DNA of 40,929 bases from a virus. Positions 30,327 to 39,698 of this stretch are shown piece by piece. A model generated the notes under the pieces. That model did no database searches, was not told where the DNA came from, and was given only the letters and a program-made list of their open reading frames with translations. The stretch is from the IMG/VR virus record IMGVR_UViG_3300021057_000098, positions 1-40,929 of that record; one strand, written 5' to 3'. Every line of letters starts with the position of its first letter. Position 1 is the first letter of the stretch. The position numbers and the translations under genes are program-made.

Positions 30327-33282
30327 TGTAATACAAACCTCATTCGCGGCTGGCGAGATCGCGCCCTCCCTATTCGGGAGGACCGATATCGCGCAGTATT
30401 CCAACGCCTGCGAGATTGTCGAAAACATGATTCCGCGGTCTTATGGACCCGCGATTTCGATGCCCGGCACCCGGTATGTTGCGACTGTTAGCGATTCCAC
30501 GCTAAGAACACGCCTTATTAAATTCGTTTTTAACCGCTCCGACGCCTATTCCATCGAAATGGGCGATCGATATATGCGTTTTTTTACGGACCGTGGCCAG
30601 GTTGTATCCAACGGCGGGACAGAAGACCTATCGGCTATTTCAAATTTAATCGCCCATTGGAAATGCAACGATAACACCAACTCGACGACGGTTATTGACG
30701 CGCAAGGCACTCACAACGCGACGACCTCAACACTCACGACAAGTCTAAGCACAACCGGAATCGTCAGCACTTGTTTTGATTTCAAAGGCCTTTACTACGC
30801 TTCGGTCGCGGATCACGCCAATTTCACCAGAACAGCCTCAAGCCAACCTTTTGCGTATGCCGCCTGGGTTTATTATTCGCCGAACGGAGACATGCAAACG
30901 ATCCTTGCCAAATATACGGATGGCAACCAATACGAATATATATTTGAAGTCGATTCTTCTGGGACGCCTATTTTTAAATGCGTCGACCCTGCGGCGGGAA
31001 CGGTTGAATTTCGATCGTCGATTACATTAACGACAGGATGGCATTTTATAGTCCTTAATTTCGCCGGCGACGGTACACAGCAGACCGATTGCAATATCTC
31101 GGTAGACGCTGAATTTGCCGAAATAACTCGCGTCCAATTTGGATCATATTCAAAAATGCAGAACACAACCGCTCCGCTTCATATCGGATCGCGGCTGAGC
31201 GGCGGGGCTTTGATTGATTCATGGGCGAATAAAATTGATAACATCGCTTTTTTTCATAAAGTCTTATCTGCTGCGGAGATTTCATCCTTATACACGCAAA
31301 ACGCCTATCAAATAAGTACGGTATTCAGAGAAAACGAAATCTTCGACGTTCAATATACGCAGTTAAACGACATTATTTGGCTGACCCATTCAAACCACCC
31401 ACCACAAAAGCTTGTCCGAACGTCCGCGGCTGAATGGGCAATTGCTGATGCACCAATTACTGGCGGTCCTTTTCTTGACAGCAATACCAACACCTCCACG
31501 ACCCTTTCAGTCTCGGCGACACAAGGAACCATTAACGTAACGGCCGGAACTGGCAAAGTCGTATTTACACTATCAGGAAGCACTCTCGGCCATCACAATG
31601 CCTTCTTCGCTATCGGCGGCCAGACAGTCGAGACCAACTCGACGACGGGGTTAAAAGAAGTCGCCTATGTCAAGATCACCCATGTAATAAATTCTTACAC
31701 CGCAACGGCTACGGTTATAAAAAACATTCCGGCCACGACGGCGACCTCCAACTGGGCTGAAGGCGCATGGAGTGCCGTCAGAGGGTACCCCGCCAGGGTA
31801 ACGCTTCAGGAGCGCCGTCTTTGGTTTGCCCGAACCAACCATGAACCTCAAAAAGAATGGGGGTCTAAGCCTTTTGAATACGAAAATTTCGCTCTCGACA
31901 CCCAAGCCGATGACGACGCCCTAAACCTTCCTTTAGCTTCCAACGAATCGAACGAAATTCAATGGCTGGCCCCAGGGAAATCCCTTATTGCCGGCACTTA
32001 CGGCGGCGCATTTGTCACAAACTCAGGATCAACCGAGCCGATTACCCCAGACAATGCCAACGCCTCTGAGGAAATCGGCTTCGGCTCTGAAGACATTATG
32101 CCGAAGAAAATTGGGAGTTTTATCTATTACGTCCAGCGCTTCGGAAAGAAGCTCCGCGAGATGTTCTACAATTGGGAACTTGACACCTACAGGGCAGCCG
32201 ATCGGACGATCCTGTCGCCTCACATTCTAGGCGACGGCGTTGTCGATATGGACGTCCAGCACAACCCCGAGACCATCCTTTACTGCGTCCTCACAAACGG
32301 CACCTTGGCCACGATGACGCGCGAAGTTGACCAGGACGTAACGGCTTGGGCGAGGCATACCACGGCTGGAACCTATACCTCCGTCGCGATCATCCCTTCT
32401 CAATCGGCCAATTACGACGAAGCCTGGGTCATTGTAGAGCGCTGGATTAATGGTGTTCAGAAAAAATACGTCGAGTTTTTCGAGAATATTGAAGTGCCGA
32501 GTCGACAGGATCAATGCCTTTATCTTCATTCGGCCTTAACCTTTGACGCTTACGAGGCGACAAGCACGTCCTCGGCGACTATCTCGCTTTCGGCGTCCTC
32601 CGGGTCCGTGACGCTCACGTCTTCAACCGCCTACTTTAACGGCAGCATGATCGGGAAACGAATCCGCGCCATCGATGCCAGCGGGACCACGCTCGGCGAA
32701 GGCCAGATCACCGCAACCGCGTCGACGACGAGCATAACCCTTAGCATTACGACAGTCTTTAGCGCATTAGCGTATTCGGCCGGACGATGGGGAGTCTCGG
32801 TCTCGAGCGTTTCAGGCTTAACGCATCTAAACACCGAGACGGTCGGAATCCTAGCCGACGGCGTCACCGAATCCCTGACGCGAACAGTCACCTCCGGCGC
32901 CGTCACCCTGGGGAGCAATTATTTCGTTGTTAGCGTCGGCCTCTCCTACGACCAGAAGCTATTTACCTTACCCAAAGAAGCCGGGACCAACCGGGGAACT
33001 GCACAAGGGAAGCTTCAGCGATATAACGAAGTCGCGTTCAAGGTCAATCGTTCAACCCAAAATTTCAAATATGGCCCGGACGCGGACAGCCTGGACGACG
33101 TTAATTTGTCTTTCACGCCAACAGTTACGACTTTATACACAGGGGTTTTACCGCCTCAAGGTGGCGGTATTGCCATGCGCGGAGGTTATGCGCGTGGTGC
33201 CAAAATTTATATCAAAAACTCAAACCCATTACCCCTTGAGATTTTAAGCATCATTGGGTCATTGGATACAGAGGATAAATAA
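30316..33282 (+). CDS. Tail tubular protein B-like (T7 gp12 type) with inserted LamG/concanavalin-like domain
   Basis: The 988-residue protein starts at TTG 30316 with Q-T-S-F-A-A-G-E-I-A-P-S-L-F-G-R-T-D (7-24) and E-N-M-I-P-R-S-Y-G-P-A, the standard start of podovirus nozzle proteins. The family sequence R-F-F-T-D-R-G-Q-V (88-96) normally runs on directly to the Y-x-x-x-x-x-Y-T-Q-x-x-D-I segment, found here at 347-354. In between sit about 220 residues (108-328) with the marks of a LamG fold: A-H-W-K-C-N-D-N, W-V-Y-Y-S, G-W-H-F-I-V and D-N-I-A-F-F-H-K-V-L-S-A-A-E-I-S-S-L-Y. It should put a sugar-binding lectin domain on the tail nozzle. The C-terminal part is beta-rich and normal. Confidence 0.85.
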   Translation: MKVDVIQTSFAAGEIAPSLFGRTDIAQYSNACEIVENMIPRSYGPAISMPGTRYVATVSDSTLRTRLIKFVFNRSDAYSIEMGDRYMRFFTDRGQVVSNGGTEDLSAISNLIAHWKCNDNTNSTTVIDAQGTHNATTSTLTTSLSTTGIVSTCFDFKGLYYASVADHANFTRTASSQPFAYAAWVYYSPNGDMQTILAKYTDGNQYEYIFEVDSSGTPIFKCVDPAAGTVEFRSSITLTTGWHFIVLNFAGDGTQQTDCNISVDAEFAEITRVQFGSYSKMQNTTAPLHIGSRLSGGALIDSWANKIDNIAFFHKVLSAAEISSLYTQNAYQISTVFRENEIFDVQYTQLNDIIWLTHSNHPPQKLVRTSAAEWAIADAPITGGPFLDSNTNTSTTLSVSATQGTINVTAGTGKVVFTLSGSTLGHHNAFFAIGGQTVETNSTTGLKEVAYVKITHVINSYTATATVIKNIPATTATSNWAEGAWSAVRGYPARVTLQERRLWFARTNHEPQKEWGSKPFEYENFALDTQADDDALNLPLASNESNEIQWLAPGKSLIAGTYGGAFVTNSGSTEPITPDNANASEEIGFGSEDIMPKKIGSFIYYVQRFGKKLREMFYNWELDTYRAADRTILSPHILGDGVVDMDVQHNPETILYCVLTNGTLATMTREVDQDVTAWARHTTAGTYTSVAIIPSQSANYDEAWVIVERWINGVQKKYVEFFENIEVPSRQDQCLYLHSALTFDAYEATSTSSATISLSASSGSVTLTSSTAYFNGSMIGKRIRAIDASGTTLGEGQITATASTTSITLSITTVFSALAYSAGRWGVSVSSVSGLTHLNTETVGILADGVTESLTRTVTSGAVTLGSNYFVVSVGLSYDQKLFTLPKEAGTNRGTAQGKLQRYNEVAFKVNRSTQNFKYGPDADSLDDVNLSFTPTVTTLYTGVLPPQGGGIAMRGGYARGAKIYIKNSNPLPLEILSIIGSLDTEDK

Positions 33283-33285
33283 AAG

Positions 33286-33864
33286 ATGGCCATCGGGACA
33301 GCAGGCGCGTTACTGATTGCAGGGGGAGCGTTCTCAGCTACGACTCAGATCATGGGCGCCAATCAGCAGGCCAAGTCTATTCAAAAACAAGCCGAATACA
33401 ACGCCCAAGTTTACGAGCAGCAAGCCACGATGGTCATGGAAAAGAAGAAAATCCAAGACTATCAATTCCATCGGCAGGCGGCGGCGGTCCGCGGCTCGAT
33501 CATCGCAAAGACCGCTGGGAAAGGGCTTATGCTTTCGGGGTCGCCGCTGGCAATCCTCATCGACAACGAAACGCAGATGCAATTTGACAAGGCGATTGGT
33601 GATTACAACCTTGATATTGAAAGAAACCAGGCTATGTCTTCGGCTACAAGTATCCGTGAAACAGGTGCAACTGAGGCTCGGGCAGCGAAGGCGGCTGGGT
33701 ATAGCAACGCATTTTCAACCATTTTAAATACCGGGTCAACAATGGCGATGATGAATTTAGGAAATCCTTTGGCTAAAAACCAAGCGCCGCAAAGAATAAT
33801 TCATCGTCCTTCAAATACAGGCAGAACATATAAATCACCTTACGGGAATACATATAAATACTAA
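33286..33864 (+). CDS. Internal virion protein (T7 gp14-like)
   Basis: The 192-residue protein has an N-terminal hydrophobic Gly/Ala segment, a long helix with A-N-Q-Q-A-K-S-I-Q-K-Q-A-E-Y-N-A-Q-V-Y-E-Q-Q-A and the loop G-L-M-L-S-G-S-P-L-A-I-L, all typical of the podovirus core/ejection protein after tail tubular protein B. It is injected with DNA and probably forms the outer-membrane pore. Confidence 0.82.
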   Translation: MAIGTAGALLIAGGAFSATTQIMGANQQAKSIQKQAEYNAQVYEQQATMVMEKKKIQDYQFHRQAAAVRGSIIAKTAGKGLMLSGSPLAILIDNETQMQFDKAIGDYNLDIERNQAMSSATSIRETGATEARAAKAAGYSNAFSTILNTGSTMAMMNLGNPLAKNQAPQRIIHRPSNTGRTYKSPYGNTYKY

Positions 33865-33876
33865 ACGAGAGAGAAG

Positions 33877-35232
33877 ATGCCAGAATTTCCTAGATATGAG
33901 TCAAAAGGCGAATTAACGACACAGCAGCCTTCGGCACAAGCGCCAGAAGATAATACTGGCGAAGCCTTGGCGAAAGCTGGCCAAGTTGTAGGTGGCGCTA
34001 TTCAAGACGCATCCTTGGAATGGATAAAAGCCGTTGACAAGATTCAAAAGACGACAGCATCGTCGAATTTCAAGACTGGCCTTTTGGACATAACAAACCG
34101 CGCCCAAAGTGACCCAAATTACAACAATTCGGAACAATATTATAGGGAAATTGAAAAGCTTAGATCGGATAGCTTAAAAGGTTTTTCGTCTAAGGTTGCC
34201 GAAGCAGAAGCCGCGGCTGAATTTAATTTTGAATCAAAAGTCGCTCAGATACAAATAGAGAACACTTATAAGAAGAAGATGATCGATGCTGGCCAAACAA
34301 GCTCTCTCAAACTGATCGATCTCGAAATAAACAATCCTACAGAATATAGCATTGAAAATATCCAAAGAGAATTGGATGGTCAGGTTGAGAGGGGAATTTT
34401 TGAGCGCAGAGACGCGCTAAAAATTCTTCAAAACTCCGAACAAAAGGTTAAATTTAATTCATTCCTTAGAGATTTTAGAACTGACCCTATCCAAGCAGAA
34501 AAAACTTTTAATAAAAACGCATACGGAATGGATATCGAAACTTCAGAAAAGGCTCGTTCAAAACTTAAGGAATTAAAGCAACTCTACAAGGAAAACGAAG
34601 CAAATCTGTACGGCGATATGGGCCTGAGAGTAGCTACTGGCCAGATCACGGAAGATGAGATTGATAATGCTGTTGCCCTGAATAAATCAAACCCTAATGA
34701 GGGCATTACAGAAGCACACGGAAAGCAGCTTAAGCTAGCTCTTTATAGGGATGTTACTCAGAGGATTGGAGCGAAGCAGTTTAAAAAATACAGAGAAGCG
34801 ATAGACTTTGCTTTTTCAGATTCTACTCAAGACAAGATTATTGGTTATCAAGCCATTCTTGAGGCATATCAGAATGGCATTGATCCAGACGAAGCGAAAT
34901 TTCTTAAGCACGTTTTGGATGCGAAAAAAGATAAAGATTATGCTGCCAAAGCCGCGGCTGGCAAGAAGCTCATCGAGACGCTATTTGGTGGGCGCCCAAA
35001 GGATATGCAAAAAGAGACGCAATCTCTGCTTGCCTATGCCAAAAGAATCGCAAATGGGACAACCCCAGAAGTGGCTGCTCAACAAACAGCGGTAAATATA
35101 GTTCAAATGATTCATCCAGCAACCGTGGCAGATCCGACTCTTGTAGGCGTATTTACTCCGTCGAAAGGCTTTAAAAACATACCAAAGGTGAAGAGTGAGA
35201 GTTCTGCTGGAAGACAAGAATCAAACAGTTGA
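33877..35232 (+). CDS. Internal virion protein (ejection protein), 451 aa
   Basis: Starts at ATG 33877 behind GAGAGAGAAG. The protein is almost wholly helical, Lys/Glu/Gln-rich, without a membrane segment. It resembles the second ejection protein of podoviruses (T7 gp15 position). The base composition is more AT-rich than in upstream genes. It overlaps the next gene by 38 bases. Confidence 0.7.
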   Translation: MPEFPRYESKGELTTQQPSAQAPEDNTGEALAKAGQVVGGAIQDASLEWIKAVDKIQKTTASSNFKTGLLDITNRAQSDPNYNNSEQYYREIEKLRSDSLKGFSSKVAEAEAAAEFNFESKVAQIQIENTYKKKMIDAGQTSSLKLIDLEINNPTEYSIENIQRELDGQVERGIFERRDALKILQNSEQKVKFNSFLRDFRTDPIQAEKTFNKNAYGMDIETSEKARSKLKELKQLYKENEANLYGDMGLRVATGQITEDEIDNAVALNKSNPNEGITEAHGKQLKLALYRDVTQRIGAKQFKKYREAIDFAFSDSTQDKIIGYQAILEAYQNGIDPDEAKFLKHVLDAKKDKDYAAKAAAGKKLIETLFGGRPKDMQKETQSLLAYAKRIANGTTPEVAAQQTAVNIVQMIHPATVADPTLVGVFTPSKGFKNIPKVKSESSAGRQESNS

Positions 35233-38200
35233 TATCCCAGACGGCCTAAGCCCCGAGCAAATAGAGGCTGAGCTTAGGAAGTTTTACACGCCTGAGGAGC
35301 TTTACGGCTCGACCACTTTCGGACAGCGCGAGGACTATCGACTGAGAAAAGGCCGAGCAATGGTCGAGGATGGTAATAACTGGTACGAAGCCATGGTTGG
35401 TGCCCGTCCGATAGAAGAAGCCAAAACAAAGTCAGCCGAAATCAATGCCGACTTTACCGAAGAAAACGACGAAAAGTATCAGGCTTATAACTGGCCTGAG
35501 CGTTTTGCTGGCGCCACGACAGAGCTTGCCCCTTATATGCTTGATTCTGCCATTCAGGGTGGCTTGTATGGTGAGGCGTTAGGAGCCACGGCTGCCGGCG
35601 CGGCAGCGATTGCAGGACAGGCGGGGCCTCAAATTGTTCTTCCAGAGGAGATAATCACGGTCCCAGCAGCCTATATCGGAGGTCGGGCCGTCGGGCAAGC
35701 CTACGGCACATGGATGAACGCCGCCAAGATCGAGAGCGGTCATCTGTATAAAAGCTTGATCGACGATGGAATTGACCCCGCAACCGCCAGGAATTTCGCC
35801 GCCCCCGCCGGCTACCTGATTGGAGCCATAGAGCTACTACAGGTCGAGCGGTTGATCCCTGGGTTTGGAAAAGAGGGAATTACCAATCTTCTAAAAGCTG
35901 CTGCCAAGAAGGGCGGCACTAAAGCCGCCGAAACGCTTGGTAAGTTCTCCGGTCGCCTTGCCGCAAATCTCGCAAAAACTACCGCAGTCGAGACAGGTCA
36001 AGAACTTGCCCAAGACGTTGTCGGTATAACCGCCGAAATCGGTGCCAGTATTTACGAAGATATGTCGACGCAAGAAGGCTATTTTGGCCCTGGCCCAGAG
36101 GATATCAAGCTTCAACTACAAGACACCCTGACTTCCTCGCTTTTTGCTTTTCCGCTATTGGGCCTTCCTCGCGCGATCCATTCGACGGCCTCGCTTCATA
36201 GCAAAGAACGCTTCGCCGAGCGCTTCCTTACAAAGAAGGCGCAGAAATCGCTAAATCTGGATTTGACCGAGTTCATTGAAAAGGCTGCCGAATCTAAGGA
36301 TTTCCAAGAGTTTCAGCAAAGCATCGGCGAGGAAATCGACGATAAAGCTGTAAATAAACTCGGCTTTGACAACCGGACTCTATTTGAGGAAGCCATCTGG
36401 AATCAATCGCGCAACCTTCAAGGGGAGCATATTTACGAAGAAAATTTCAGGATGCAAGAGGAAAGCGGTGACGCGATGCAACCCATAGTCGACGCTTACC
36501 GTTCCGTTGAGCAATCTATATCAAGGATCGCAGAGCCTATTTCCACCCGCCTTAAGCAGATAAATCCAAAGCTTAAAAACAAAATGCGTCGTTACGAATT
36601 CGACCTAAAGCAGCAGGTTTTAAGAGACGAAAGGGCGGTGAAGCCTTTTCTCGAAGGATACAAGAAACTCTCTGATCGAGATAAAGCTGATTTAGACCTT
36701 GCACTTAAAAATAGCGACAAGGCCAAGATCGATGAAGTTTTGAAAAGGAATAGCTTAGAGAAAGAATTTGAGTCAGTAAAAGGCGCTTTAAACGCTGCTC
36801 ATAAAAGAGCGACCGAATCAGGGGTTGAATTAGGATTCATTGAAGATTATTTTCCGCGCCAGGTCAAAGACGTAAAAGGCATGCTTAAATTCTTCCAAAA
36901 AGAAGAAGCCTGGCCCGAGATGGTTAAGGCGATCAAGGAAAAAGAGGAAAAGCTGGGCCGAAAGATGACCGATGACGAAAAGGCCGAGCTTCTTAATACC
37001 ATGCTCAAGGGCTTCAAGGGCAAGGCGAAGCCCGGAAACGTGAAGGGTAGGGAGATCTCCGTCGTTACCCCTCAAATAAACCAATTTTACCAAGAGTCGC
37101 CGCAGGCCTTAGTTAATTACATTTACAAGGTAAACGACTATATCGAGGCCAGACGCTTTTTCGGGAAGTCGGTTAAAGGCTCTGAAATGAGTGGGAAAAT
37201 GCTCGAACAAAGTATTGGTAATTTTGTCTTGGATTTATTGGCTTCAGGGGATATCAAGGGAACGGATGCCAAAGATATCGAGAAAATTTTAAGCGCTCGT
37301 TTTCAAAGCGGCGCTCCAAGTAAAGGGATTGCGGCCGTCAGAAACATAACCTACATAGAAACGATGGGTAGCATTATATCTGCGATAACTCAGGTCGGAG
37401 ATATATATCAATCACTTTACAAAAACGGGTTCTATAAAACCGGGAAAGCACTAGCAAAGACTGTCACAGGACAGGCTGAATTAAGTAAGGAAGATATAGG
37501 GATTGAGTTAATCGCCGAGGAATTTTCAGATAAAAGCAAAACTCAAAAAGCACTTCAAACTACTTTCAAGCTTGTCGGTTTAACGTGGATGGACAGGTTA
37601 GGGAAGGAAACTCTTATTAACTCGACCTTGGAGCGGCTTTATGGTGAAGCAAAGAATCCAACAAAGAAATTTATAAAGCAAATAAACGACACCTTCGGCA
37701 ATGAATCAGAACAAGTAATAAAAGATTTACAGAGTGAAACGGCCTCAGATAACGTGAAATATCTCTTATTTTCTCAACTTGCTGATTTTCAGCCAATAGC
37801 CCTTTCGGAAATGCCAGAGAATTACCTTAAAAGCGGTAATGGACGGATATTCTACATGCTGAAAACTTATACCATAAAGCAATTCGATGTTTTCAGAAAC
37901 GAATGCTTCATTGATATGAAAAATCGTCCGGCTGAGGCCATTGGAAATCTCATACGCCTTACGGCATTAATTATTCTTTCAAACGGGACCGCAGATCTTA
38001 TAAAAGATTTGATTCTAGGACGTGAGATCGACTTTGAGGATTATTTACTTGTAAACATAATGAGGCTATTCGGATTTTCAAAATATAACTACTACAAATT
38101 TAAAACTGGCGGGATCGTTGAAGGAGTAGCTAGTGTTGTTGTACCTCCGTTTGGCGATTTCATTGGAAGCGCTGCGAAAGATTTAGATCGATGGATAGAA

Positions 38201-38317
38201 GGGGAGGATGAAATAGAGCCTCACCAAGCCGAGATCATCCAAAGCATACCCGTTGTTGGTAAGGTGCTTTATTGGTGGATAGGCGGCGGTCGCAAAAAGA
38301 TTGAGGAAGCGGAATGA
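35195..38317 (+). CDS. Large internal virion / ejection protein, 1040 aa
   Basis: Starts at GTG 35195 behind AAAGGTGAAGA. The first 30 residues (V-D-I-P-D-G-L-S-P-E-Q-I-E-A-E-L-R-K-F-Y) look like a short domain common at the start of large phage structural proteins. Residues 110-300 are Gly/Ala-rich with several hydrophobic helices, then come long coiled helices (about 370-560) and a final mixed region with two hydrophobic segments near 910-990. No transglycosylase motif such as T7 gp16 has is seen, though the role should be the same: a trans-envelope channel for DNA. Confidence 0.72.
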   Translation: MRVLLEDKNQTVDIPDGLSPEQIEAELRKFYTPEELYGSTTFGQREDYRLRKGRAMVEDGNNWYEAMVGARPIEEAKTKSAEINADFTEENDEKYQAYNWPERFAGATTELAPYMLDSAIQGGLYGEALGATAAGAAAIAGQAGPQIVLPEEIITVPAAYIGGRAVGQAYGTWMNAAKIESGHLYKSLIDDGIDPATARNFAAPAGYLIGAIELLQVERLIPGFGKEGITNLLKAAAKKGGTKAAETLGKFSGRLAANLAKTTAVETGQELAQDVVGITAEIGASIYEDMSTQEGYFGPGPEDIKLQLQDTLTSSLFAFPLLGLPRAIHSTASLHSKERFAERFLTKKAQKSLNLDLTEFIEKAAESKDFQEFQQSIGEEIDDKAVNKLGFDNRTLFEEAIWNQSRNLQGEHIYEENFRMQEESGDAMQPIVDAYRSVEQSISRIAEPISTRLKQINPKLKNKMRRYEFDLKQQVLRDERAVKPFLEGYKKLSDRDKADLDLALKNSDKAKIDEVLKRNSLEKEFESVKGALNAAHKRATESGVELGFIEDYFPRQVKDVKGMLKFFQKEEAWPEMVKAIKEKEEKLGRKMTDDEKAELLNTMLKGFKGKAKPGNVKGREISVVTPQINQFYQESPQALVNYIYKVNDYIEARRFFGKSVKGSEMSGKMLEQSIGNFVLDLLASGDIKGTDAKDIEKILSARFQSGAPSKGIAAVRNITYIETMGSIISAITQVGDIYQSLYKNGFYKTGKALAKTVTGQAELSKEDIGIELIAEEFSDKSKTQKALQTTFKLVGLTWMDRLGKETLINSTLERLYGEAKNPTKKFIKQINDTFGNESEQVIKDLQSETASDNVKYLLFSQLADFQPIALSEMPENYLKSGNGRIFYMLKTYTIKQFDVFRNECFIDMKNRPAEAIGNLIRLTALIILSNGTADLIKDLILGREIDFEDYLLVNIMRLFGFSKYNYYKFKTGGIVEGVASVVVPPFGDFIGSAAKDLDRWIEGEDEIEPHQAEIIQSIPVVGKVLYWWIGGGRKKIEEAE

Positions 38318-38403
38318 TTAACGATGCTCAATATCGGGTTGGTCTAGGACATTTAGAGGCTTTGTCCAAGCTCTATAAAAAGCCCACCCACCAACGCCAA
38401 TGA
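38314..38403 (+). CDS. Possible short protein, 29 aa
   Basis: ATG 38314 overlaps the TGA of the ejection protein, and the frame ends after 29 codons. No ribosome binding site of its own is clear apart from GAGGAAGCGG. Weak evidence beyond coupling. Confidence 0.3.
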   Translation: MINDAQYRVGLGHLEALSKLYKKPTHQRQ

Positions 38404-38457
38404 TTAGCACCCAAATTAATATGCCACAAAAAGTATCGATTATTTTTTTAAAAACTG

Positions 38458-38625
38458 TCATATACCTCGGCCGTCTTGCCAGCCATAACTGGATTCGGAT
38501 TTATAGCCGATTAGTGAGCTTAGGCCAGATGATTCACTGTCATCAGATGATCCGCGGAGTGAATAAGCGAATGCAGGTGCAGAAATTGAACTGGCAATTA
38601 CAAAAACTAGCACTAAACGCTTCAT
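38458..38625 (-). CDS. Small secreted protein, 55 aa, only minus-strand gene
   Basis: The frame reads on the minus strand from ATG 38625 with AAGGAGAA just upstream. Residues 1-20 (K-R-L-V-L-V-F-V-I-A-S-S-I-S-A-P-A-F-A) form a classical signal peptide with an A-x-A cleavage site. The mature part is Ser/Gly/Asp-rich with G-Y-K-S-E-S-S-Y-G-W. It has its own promoter at 38663-38671, pointing against all other genes. This is the pattern of a lysogenic-conversion (moron) gene expressed in the prophage. Confidence 0.7.
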   Translation of the reverse strand: MKRLVLVFVIASSISAPAFAYSLRGSSDDSESSGLSSLIGYKSESSYGWQDGRGI

Positions 38626-38662
38626 GTTGTTCTCCTTATGGGTTAGGGCATGAACGGGGGAA

Positions 38663-38671
38663 AGTATACCA
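38663..38671 (-). promoter_or_regulatory. Extended -10 promoter for the minus-strand gene
   Basis: On the minus strand the sequence reads TGG-TATACT, an extended -10 element close to consensus. No good -35 box lies 16-18 bases further upstream, which extended -10 promoters do not need. The start of transcription would be about 30 bases before the gene's ATG. Confidence 0.5.
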
Positions 38672-38705
38672 TACAAAAGCTGTTTGTGGGGGATTGGGCT
38701 AACTA

Positions 38706-39011
38706 ATGCAAGCTCAGTCCAAAACCGACAAATTATTTATGAGAGCAAAGGACCTGATCCTAATTGCCGGCTTTATCGGAACTCTTTTTATGTGGGCTGT
38801 TAAGTATCACGGTTTGCCTGATGAGGTTTCTGCTCAAGCGAAGCAGATCGAATCGGTCAAGCTCGAAATCCGGGAACTCCACGACTACACCCTCAAGACG
38901 GATGGCCGTTTGGCTCGTATTGAGGATAGTCAAATCTATACAAACAAGGGGATCGACGAAATCAAAAGCTGGCTCAGGGCAATCTCAAAAAGGAGGAACG
39001 AAAATGAATAA
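38706..39011 (+). CDS. Membrane-anchored coiled-coil protein (possible spanin or holin partner), 101 aa
   Basis: Residues 16-33 are one membrane helix (D-L-I-L-I-A-G-F-I-G-T-L-F-M-W-A-V), followed by a soluble heptad-like helix (about 43-92). This N-in, one-helix, coiled-coil shape is shared by i-spanins and by phage proteins of the lysis cassette. It overlaps the next small membrane protein gene. There is no lipoprotein partner nearby. Confidence 0.55.
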   Translation: MQAQSKTDKLFMRAKDLILIAGFIGTLFMWAVKYHGLPDEVSAQAKQIESVKLEIRELHDYTLKTDGRLARIEDSQIYTNKGIDEIKSWLRAISKRRNENE

Positions 39012-39150
39012 ATGGGTTAAAAACCAAAAAGGCGCAGCGGAATTGGTGTTGATCGGAATCGGCATGATCTGGGGATTGATCGCCACGGTCGCGGTTCAAC
39101 AGGTTCAGAAGCAACAAGCGGCGGTAGTTAAAGCGGAGGCCTGCAAATGA
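39004..39150 (+). CDS. Small membrane protein, 48 aa
   Basis: ATG 39004 lies behind AAAGGAGGAACGA inside the end of the previous gene. It has a single hydrophobic segment (residues 13-31) after N-K-W-V-K-N-Q-K-G-A-A-E-L, a basic-Gly junction resembling a prepilin peptidase site, then a Gln-rich tail. The stop overlaps the next ATG. The start M-N-K-W is shared with the next protein. Confidence 0.55.
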   Translation: MNKWVKNQKGAAELVLIGIGMIWGLIATVAVQQVQKQQAAVVKAEACK

Positions 39151-39356
39151 ATAAATGGCTAAACGGTAAAAAGACGCTGATCGCTGGCATCGCGGCCGCT
39201 TTGACTGGTCTAGGTACGGCTGTCGGAACGCTGCAAGACGGTTTCCAAATCTCCGATCTTCAGGTTTGGGGCATTGCCATAGCGAGTGTCATGACAATCT
39301 TCGGCTTTGGCGGAAAGCTTGAAAAGATCATCGGAGCCTTGAACGAAAAAAAGTAA
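39147..39356 (+). CDS. Holin-like small membrane protein, 69 aa
   Basis: Two hydrophobic segments (residues 11-27 and 41-55) with a short polar loop and a charged end (K-L-E-K-I-I-G-A-L-N-E-K-K) fit a class II-type holin. Position after the ejection proteins and before the integrase is usual for lysis genes. The RlpA-like enzyme at 325 could be its endolysin. Confidence 0.6.
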   Translation: MNKWLNGKKTLIAGIAAALTGLGTAVGTLQDGFQISDLQVWGIAIASVMTIFGFGGKLEKIIGALNEKK

Positions 39357-39373
39357 GACGCGCCCTGTCAATC

Positions 39374-39610
39374 TTGAGGCTCCTTGCAAACGTCAAGATT
39401 GAGCGGGGAAATCTCACTACGCCACTAGGAACGCCTTATATCGGCTTTAAGGTGACGATCGGTGCCGTCACTGACCCGAGGACTATTGCCCGGACCTACG
39501 AAGATATTGAGGCCATCTTAAAATCAAATAAGGTGAGCTATCGAGAAACCTTGGAACGTCGGCCAGATGGAAAGTTTAAAAGCTACAAGGTGGAATCTGG
39601 ACAGTTTTAA
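39374..39610 (+). CDS. Hypothetical protein, 78 aa
   Basis: TTG 39374 is the only likely start in this frame and has no clear ribosome binding site, so the start is uncertain. The protein is a mix of beta strands (Y-I-G-F-K-V-T-I-G-A-V) and a helix (T-Y-E-D-I-E-A-I-L-K-S). It ends 15 bases before a strong promoter. Function unknown. Confidence 0.45.
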   Translation: MRLLANVKIERGNLTTPLGTPYIGFKVTIGAVTDPRTIARTYEDIEAILKSNKVSYRETLERRPDGKFKSYKVESGQF

Positions 39611-39624
39611 GGTAAATTTGCCCC

Positions 39625-39653
39625 TTGACAAGACCCCTCCCCATAAATAAAAT
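39625..39653 (+). promoter_or_regulatory. Consensus sigma-70 promoter ahead of integrase
   Basis: TTGACA (39625-39630), a 17-base spacer and TAAAAT (39648-39653) give a near-perfect promoter 148 bases before the integrase start. The stretch between is AT-rich. Confidence 0.75.
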
Positions 39654-39698
39654 CACCCGGCTTTTTGCTTAAATTCAGTTAATCTGGGTAATTTGCAA

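Noticed and set aside
38400-38702. 100-codon + strand frame
   Set aside because: It is the shadow of the minus-strand secreted peptide gene, which has a signal peptide, ribosome binding site and promoter. The + frame has no start signal or protein-like pattern.
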